From contig FMBT01000808.1 in assembly GCA_900095095.1 (NCBI GenBank), positions 1-22,775 of the forward strand: a stretch of DNA of 22,775 nucleotides, written 5' to 3'. The position numbers and the translations under genes are program-made. Positions 16,960 to 22,775 of the stretch are shown one piece after another (position 1 is the stretch's first letter; every line of letters begins with the position of its first letter). The stretch comes from Fragilariopsis cylindrus CCMP1102. Lineage: Eukaryota; Bacillariophyta; Bacillariophyceae; Bacillariales; Bacillariaceae. The notes below the pieces were generated by a model. The model saw only the letters and a program-made list of their open reading frames with translations, did not search any database and was not told the origin of the DNA.

Positions 16960-18570
16960 CTACCCTTTTTTGGCTTTCTTGTTCAATTTTTTAGTTTTTT
17001 TTCTGCTTTTCTCTTTCTTTTGCCTCTTTTGACTCTTTGTAGTTGGAGTGGAACTGGGTACAGCACTAGATAAGGAACTTGGTTCCGGACTTGGAACAGC
17101 ACTCGGTTTGCTACTTTGAGCCAGACTAGGAGCAGAACTAGGTAAATCACTTGGTGATTGACTAGCACTAGGAGCAGAACTTGGAGCAGCACTAGGATCA
17201 GCACTAGCACTAGGAGCAGAACTAGGCTCTTTTCCAGGAGCAAAACAGCCTTGTACATAATTCTGGCACCATGGACCTAATGTTGGATCTGGGGTACTAT
17301 CTATTTCCAATTTTGGACATTTAGAAAATAACAACATTCTATCTGTATCAACAGTATCAGAAGTCTTTCCAGCCCATGTGGAAAGACATTGATTAAAAGA
17401 AGATGCACCAAGAAACATATCAGACATAGTTGTCACTTGAGAGGTGTTCCATTCATCAATAGATTGATTGAACGAAGATGAACGAAACATAGAAGCCATG
17501 TTTGTCACTTGAGACGTGTCCAATTTACCAATAGGTTGTTGGAAAGATCCTGCAAAAGCAAACATACCAGACATGTTTGTCACTTGGGAGGTGTTCCATT
17601 CTTCAATAAATTGATTGAACGAATTTGCTCCCCAAAACATATCATTCATGTTTCTCACTTGAGAGGTGTTCCATTCATTAATAGATTGATTGAACGAAGA
17701 TGAACGAAACATATTATTCATGTTTCTCACTTGAGACGTGTCCCATTCACCTATAGGTTGGTTGAAAAAGTCTGTAAAACCAAACATAGAAACCATGTTT
17801 TTCAGTTGAGAGGTGTTCCATTCAACAACGGATTGGTTAAACAAAGATGCTAGCAGAAACATGTTACTCATGTTTGTCACTTGAGAGGTGTTCCATTCAT
17901 TAATAGATTGATTGAAGGAACGTGCAAAATAAAACATAGAAGCCATATTTGTCACTTGAGAGGTGTTCCATCCACCAATGGGTTGATTGTAGAAACGTGT
18001 GAGAGAAAACATACCAACCATGTCTGACACTCGAGAGGTGTTCCATTCAGCAATAGATTGGTTGAAAGATAATGTCTCACGAAACATATCACCCAAAGTT
18101 GTTACTAGTGATGTGTCCCATTCACCAATAGGTTTGTCGAAAGAATATGCTCTAAGAAACATACCATTCATGCTTGTCACTTGAGAGGTGTTCCATTCAG
18201 CAATAGATTGGTTGAAAGTAGATGCACGTTTAAACATTCTATCCATGTTTGTCACTTGAGCGGTGTCCCAGCACTCTATGGGATCATTGAATTCATCCTG
18301 ATTGAAAAAAGCATATGACATATCCTTAACTTTCGATGTATTCCAGCAATTAAGTTGACCACTGTAAGCTGATGGACAATTACTAACATCATTCGTACAA
18401 GTATTAATCAAAGATTGGAACATGAGACCACTCTTTTTGACAACAGGACGTCCATTAGGACAGTCACAATTTGATCCTGAAAGATTCCGTTCATCAAATA
18501 CAACGGATAACTTAGCAGTAACAAGGATGGGAGTTAGTAAGGCGCTGAGGCACGCAGTAGAAAACATCAT
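16960..18570 (-). CDS. Secreted BspA-like (DUF285) repeat protein with Pro/Ser/Ala stalk and lysine-rich tail
   Basis: An intact gene of 536 codons from the ATG at 18570. The frame is open to 18909, but the upstream codons are encoded by GTT and GGT microsatellites, whereas MMFSTACLSALLTPILVTA at 18570 is a good signal peptide. A short Cys-containing region (CDCPNGRPV; NCPSAYSGQLNCW) precedes 13 tandem repeats of 24-25 residues with the consensus W(N/D)TSQVTNMSxMFxxAxSFNQSIxE, the BspA-type surface-protein leucine-rich repeat. Nearly every repeat has potential N-glycosylation sequons (NTS, NQS). After a Cys-flanked cap come about 65 residues of PSSAPS/PSAxPS repeats and a final lysine-rich tail with several K-x-x-K spacings. 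Such proteins are secreted or cell-surface, and are expanded in marine diatoms. Adhesion or wall anchoring is inferred. The C-terminus lacks a GPI-type hydrophobic signal. Confidence 0.88.
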   Translation of the reverse strand: MMFSTACLSALLTPILVTAKLSVVFDERNLSGSNCDCPNGRPVVKKSGLMFQSLINTCTNDVSNCPSAYSGQLNCWNTSKVKDMSYAFFNQDEFNDPIECWDTAQVTNMDRMFKRASTFNQSIAEWNTSQVTSMNGMFLRAYSFDKPIGEWDTSLVTTLGDMFRETLSFNQSIAEWNTSRVSDMVGMFSLTRFYNQPIGGWNTSQVTNMASMFYFARSFNQSINEWNTSQVTNMSNMFLLASLFNQSVVEWNTSQLKNMVSMFGFTDFFNQPIGEWDTSQVRNMNNMFRSSSFNQSINEWNTSQVRNMNDMFWGANSFNQFIEEWNTSQVTNMSGMFAFAGSFQQPIGKLDTSQVTNMASMFRSSSFNQSIDEWNTSQVTTMSDMFLGASSFNQCLSTWAGKTSDTVDTDRMLLFSKCPKLEIDSTPDPTLGPWCQNYVQGCFAPGKEPSSAPSASADPSAAPSSAPSASQSPSDLPSSAPSLAQSSKPSAVPSPEPSSLSSAVPSSTPTTKSQKRQKKEKSRKKTKKLNKKAKKG

Positions 18571-19270
18571 TATGACAAATATTGATTTATTTGCTGAAAG
18601 TTGTTTTGTAAAATAATAGCAACAACAAAAATAAGAAGAAGACAAAAAATTGAATATAGCAGTAATGTGAGTAAAATTATAGCACTGGTTCATAATGGTG
18701 CCTGGTTGATATCTAGTATGTACAATACACATTGCACATTGCAGAATTTTAAAACAATTGAGACGATGACGGTAACGACATGAAGGCATGTAAATATTAA
18801 TAAACGAGGATGTTACTATAGGATTTGTTGTTGTTGTTGTTGTTGATGTACTTCGTCCTGCTTTGGTGGTGGTGGTGGTGGTGGTGCCATACTGTATACG
18901 TAACATCAATGTGCACGTCCCAAGACTAATGTTTACATGAATGGATGTTCATTTCATACTGGATTGACAGTGTTGATTAATTTGTTTTGTATAGTCTACA
19001 ACGGCGCGTGCAGGATGGTTTGAATACTGGTTCTAAATATTCTACAACATAATCTGTAGTATTGTTGGGGTTGTTGTTGTTGTTGTTGGAAAAGATAGAA
19101 CAAATATCGTTACCATAATAATTTGGAAGTGAACGTTACTGCAGTGGCAGTAATGATTGCACTGATGTAGTTGTATTATTGTAATAATTTCAGTACTATA
19201 CAGACATCACATATGTTCGCACTAGGATTCAATCAAAAATCGGAAAATTGCGCTAAAGCGAGTGTTTCTT

Positions 19271-19423
19271 ATTCGTTATCCTACTATCTCATTACACGTG
19301 TAAGCATACGAAAAATCGTTATTTTTTTTCCTTTTCATCCGCAGAAACGACGAAAATACCGTATCAAAACGCCAGGCGATGCTTACACGTGTAATAAAAA
19401 GAGGAACGTAGGATAAGGATTGA
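19271..19423. repeat. Inverted repeat with 17-base perfect arms containing CACGTG
   Basis: ATTACACGTGTAAGCAT (19291-19307) is exactly reverse-complementary to 19379-19395, with a 71-base spacer. Outside the perfect arms the similarity resumes imperfectly: TAGGATAA(C/G)GA is found on the outer side of both arms (about 19274-19285 reversed, and 19410-19420). This could be a MITE-like element, a stem-loop RNA, or a pair of opposed binding sites. Target-site duplications were not identified. Confidence 0.65.
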
Positions 19424-19999
19424 GTCGGTTGAGTCGAATAAATTCTAATTGATAACTTAATTTTGAACGTATGTAATAGACCGTACTGTTCTTTACGAAT
19501 ACATTTGTGTTCTTTTCCGTATGCAATTGTTCTTCATTATGTGTTTTATATTCACACTTCTCATTTCATTTTTCTTTTTGTGTGTTCTCTTTCAATTATC
19601 ATCATCATTCTCAACATTATCATTACTGTATTTACTGCTGTTGTTGTGTTGAATTTAGTTATCATGGCATCATGCCATCGTCGACATGCTAATCTAACTA
19701 AAATAGCAACTACAATATATTCAATACAATTTTCTATAGTACTTACATTTTTTAATGTTATTGATGTACAAACGATTGAAGATCAATTTGGGGGCGAACC
19801 AAGGCAAACTAGAGTTGACTTTTCTGTCTTTTCAAGACGTTGAAGGAGCGGCGCGGCAGCTTTTAAATAACAAGTTATATATTGTAGATTTTGAAGTTCC
19901 TATTGTTCTTTGATATTGAGTGTTTCCTTTTTTTTCCTTTTGAACTTGAACGAAATGTAAATTATGAGATCAGTGTTGTATCGATCAAATTTACCTTAA

Positions 20000-20000
<1 letters not shown>

Positions 20001-20028
<28 letters not shown>
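20001..20028. repeat. (GT)14 microsatellite
   Basis: An uninterrupted GT dinucleotide tract in non-coding DNA. Confidence 0.9.
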
Positions 20029-20031
<3 letters not shown>

Positions 20032-20115
20032 GTATTGATCGGTGCTGACAAGTACACAAACAGGTTGAACAATAGGTGATGCTCTTTCATTTTGACACCG
20101 CGAGACAATGTGACA

Positions 20116-20189
20116 GTGTGAAAGTGTGAATGTGTGAAAGTGTGAAAGCGCGAAAGTGTCAAAGTGTCAAAGTGTCAAAGTGTCAAAGT
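20116..20189. repeat. 8 bp minisatellite, GTGTGAAA changing to GTGTCAAA
   Basis: About nine head-to-tail units of eight bases. The first units read GTGTGAAA, one reads GCGCGAAA, and the last four read GTGTCAAA, so a variant has spread at one end of the array, the usual polar pattern of replication slippage. Confidence 0.85.
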
Positions 20190-21375
20190 ATCATTACTAT
20201 TGCCGTCCTGAATGTGTAGTTTTAACCAATCGATTTGTACGGATAATGATTTGCCTCTTATTGAACTGGGACTGGATGGTAAGTGTGACAGTGTACACTA
20301 TACAATGATGTGAAGGTGTACTCCCTGTTCTTTTTTGTTGATACTGAATGATATATCCATTGTGATTTTAGTGGCGGCAGTAACTTGTTCGGATGACATG
20401 TCGATGCAACCCAAACAACACAAAACTGCTCGGAATACATCTAAAAGACACAAACATATCATTCAAAGTACAAAAATCGACCATTTGATGAAAATACCAT
20501 GACAGGTACCTACAAATGACAATTGTGGAGTGTTTTGGGTTGATTGAGCAATTAAAACGGATGGTCCATTTCTTATTTTACTAGAAGTGATGGGTTGGAT
20601 TGTGTCAATGATGGAAACAAGCAAATTACCATACCCGTCTTTCCGATCGAATTTCAGCAAAAAGTATTATAATGTCTTTTAATATTAATACTAATATATT
20701 GATACTGACAGTGGTGATCGACGGTATGTAAATCACCAACCTTGTCATCGTCATCGTTATTGTAAAGCAGATGTAACGATGCATACCAAGTACGTTCGAT
20801 CCCGGACTTGATGTAACATCATGATGCTTTTTTCAATACTAAATATAGAGGTATTCGATGATGAAAGAAACAAATAAATAATAGGAAGAAAAGTAATTAA
20901 AAAGCAACAAACGATAAAGGGCAACAACCGAGCCAGTTGAAATGAAATAAATTCGTTTGATTGCTTTTCGAGTACAACGCCTACACACACAACACGTACT
21001 ATGAAATGAAGCTTAAAATTGAGATCAAAAAGAGCTGGATGCAATCTCTCCTGTACACAAGCCAAGCACTGTTAGAAACTTTTGAGATACCAAGCAGATG
21101 AGGATGGATGACCCAACAACAACAAGTGGAGGAGAAAGAGGAAGTAGAACGACCACCAACCATCGACCACCAAAAAAAGAAAACCGTACACCTGACGAGA
21201 TTGATAAAAAATACAACTAAATCCTTTCTCGTCAGATTACAATCTTTCTAACACAGTGCGCAACGTTATTGCCTGAAGATATATTTTGTAGTTCCTGCTT
21301 GCATTTGGTACATTTTTTTTCTATAATAATATAATATACTTATTTGATTTGATTTTTCTTTCTTAATAGGTAGCA

Positions 21376-22775
21376 CTATTTTAAAAAACAGATAAATTCA
21401 TCCCCTTCCTGAATATCTTTAATAGTTTCAAGTGCCAAAATAATAATAGTACCACCAGTACTACTAGTAGTAGGACTACTAGTAGTAACACCACCACCAC
21501 CATTATCCTTCTTTTTTCTTCTGGTAATTAATATACAGTTAGCTTTCGAATGTATTTTAGTCCTTACTATAGTTGATGGTAGTAACATATCAGCATCAAT
21601 TGTTTCATCAATTGTTTCATCTACTATCTCATCATTATCATTATCAATTATAAGTTTTTCATCCACAATTAAAATAGTACCAATGGATATAAATCCGGAG
21701 GCCCATGCCGCATCCACATTACTGACAGGAATCTCTTGTTTTTGTTCTTGTTCTCGGTCTTGTTGACATTGTTGTTGGTCTTGTTGTTGGTCTTGTTGTT
21801 CTTCAGTATTGATATCAATGTCAATTTCATTATCATTATTGTGATTACTATTACTGTGATTACTATTGTGACCATCAAAGTACATATCACGTGCATAACT
21901 AATACTCAAACCATTATCATTATTATTTACACTACTATCATCACTATTATTATAATTTTCGTAATATCCACAATCTACTAAATAGGATTCGATCTCATCC
22001 ATTTTATTAACCTTGACCTCGTCATTATCATTATGATTAGATTTTGAGTTATTTGATTTATTTGATTGAATAGAGTTATTTGATTTGAATATGATGGTAA
22101 TATAATTGTTTGATGCCACCATAATTTTGTATTAATAACAAATATATCACCTTCTTCCACTAAAACATAGAAATATTTTTTATTTCTATTCAAATCATTC
22201 AAATTCAAATTCACATTATTTTGTTGTTCTTGTTGTTCTAATAATTGTTTCGTTGGACGTAATATCCATAATTTGGTACCATATATTTGATAATGATATG
22301 TACCATTATGATTAATGTTATCAGTATGTTCATTTCTACCAAACATCATATTATTACTATCATTACTTATAGTAGTATTATTACTTTTAGCGTTATTATT
22401 GTTATTCCTACCAATGAATATCCAATAATGTGGTGCAATATAGAAATGATTCCTGTATTTCTTCTTCCTCTTCTTCTTGCTGTCATCGTTTTTATTATTA
22501 CTGAAAGTATTGTCGTTGTCGTTGTCGTGGTCATTGCCATTGCCATTGCCATTGCCATTGCTATTGCTATTGCTATTGCTATTGCTATTGCTATTGCTAT
22601 TGCCATTGCCATTGCCATTATTATTATTATTATTATTATTCAAAAACAAATTAGGAAGTGTATTCGTCTTCTTATTATTATTCCTATTATTATCAAAATT
22701 AGATAATGTATTGAGTTTATTTGTAAAATTTGTAACAGCATTATTACTATTATCTTGTAATATAAATGAACAATT
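21376..22775 (-). CDS. JmjC/cupin_8-type Fe(II)/2-oxoglutarate oxygenase, partial, with a frame break and SET-like tail
   Basis: The gene enters from the right edge, so its N-terminus is missing. In the first frame (22775 to about 22018) LPNLFL, FYIAPHYWIFIGR, the HTD pair (His codon at about 22328, Asp at about 22322), HYQIYGTKLWILRP, and EEGDIFV...LWWHQT (His at about 22115) follow the order of a JmjC/cupin_8 oxygenase with an intact H-x-D...H iron site. The expected continuation LSISYARDMYFDG lies in the next frame, which runs to the stop at 21376. A possible GT-AG intron of 74 bases (22017-21944) would join the frames; otherwise an indel has broken the gene. The tail has HSKANCIL...ALETIKDIQEGDEFI, like the end of a SET domain (N-x-x-C, then A-x-x-x-I-x-x-G-(D/E)E). 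Long Asn/Asp/Gln runs interrupt the domain. Protein or histone hydroxylation/demethylation are family roles, not shown here. Confidence 0.6.
22533..22618. repeat. Hexanucleotide array (ATTGCC/ATTGCT) within the JmjC-like gene
   Basis: About 14 units of six bases encode, on the minus strand, alternating Asn-Gly and Asn-Ser dipeptides; Gly-type units flank a central block of Ser-type units. A (TTA) run follows to about 22640 and encodes Asn. The six-base unit length keeps the frame whatever the copy number. Confidence 0.88.

Larger units (their letters stand above)
18571..21375. other. Gene-free region between the BspA-like and JmjC-like genes
   Basis: Nothing here is convincingly coding on either strand. 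The first 340 bases are the 5' flank of the BspA-like gene and carry GTT (18822-18845) and GGT (18862-18884) triplet runs. Farther on are a GTT run near 19070-19088, an inverted repeat at 19271-19423, a GT tract, an 8-base minisatellite and AT-rich DNA. A minus-strand frame at 20757-21065 has hydrophobic stretches but no family signature and atypical composition, so it is not called. Confidence 0.5.

Noticed and set aside
18571..18909. N-terminal extension of the BspA-like gene to an ATG at 18909
   Set aside because: The extra 113 codons come largely from GGT/GTT microsatellites and would bury the clear signal peptide at 18570.
20757..21065. Minus-strand 102-codon frame with hydrophobic segments
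   Set aside because: No signal or family motif, no neighbouring support, and AT-rich DNA readily gives such frames.

Overview
The window looks like nuclear DNA of a eukaryotic microalga, most likely a diatom. It is AT-rich and gene-sparse, with GT-AG introns, coding sequence full of Asn/Asp/Thr/Ser homopolymers, a secreted BspA-like (DUF285) repeat protein with a Pro-Ser-Ala tail, a separate PSDEPS-type repeat, and a bipartite presequence of the 'A|F' kind used for diatom plastid import. No prokaryotic operon structure, rRNA, tRNA or CRISPR was seen. Family names come from motif recognition by eye; no database search was possible.

Layout. 1-1267: gene-free. 1268-2458 (-): an eight-pass membrane protein made of two similar four-helix halves. 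2459-6472: a 4 kb gap holding a gene-free 1.3 kb block and a degenerate ~200 bp tandem satellite (4196-5915). 6473-10968 (+): a three-exon gene of 1322 codons that joins a Deg/HtrA-type serine protease with PDZ-like regions to a phytanoyl-CoA-dioxygenase-like 2-oxoglutarate/Fe(II) oxygenase, behind a plastid-type presequence. 11.3-16.4 kb: a 'graveyard' of short relics of unrelated conserved genes: a PSDEPS repeat, the serine acetyltransferase N-terminal domain, a dynein heavy-chain stalk base, a cyclic-nucleotide-binding/Popeye-like segment with four in-frame stops, and an asparaginase C-terminus. 16960-18570 (-): a secreted 13-repeat BspA-like protein with a Pro/Ser/Ala stalk and a lysine-rich tail. 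18571-21375: gene-free, with simple repeats and a 17 bp perfect inverted repeat containing CACGTG. 21376-22775 (-): the C-terminal part of a JmjC/cupin-type Fe(II) oxygenase with a frame break and a SET-like tail, running off the window edge.

The intact genes do not form an evident pathway. Two of the four carry predicted 2-oxoglutarate/Fe(II) centres of different subfamilies. The most unusual items are the protease-dioxygenase fusion, whose two phase-2 introns each create an immediate stop if retained, and the collage of gene fragments beside it. A 12-mer (CACGTGTAAGCA) occurs upstream of the fusion gene and in both arms of the 19.3 kb inverted repeat, and is a candidate shared regulatory or element-derived sequence.
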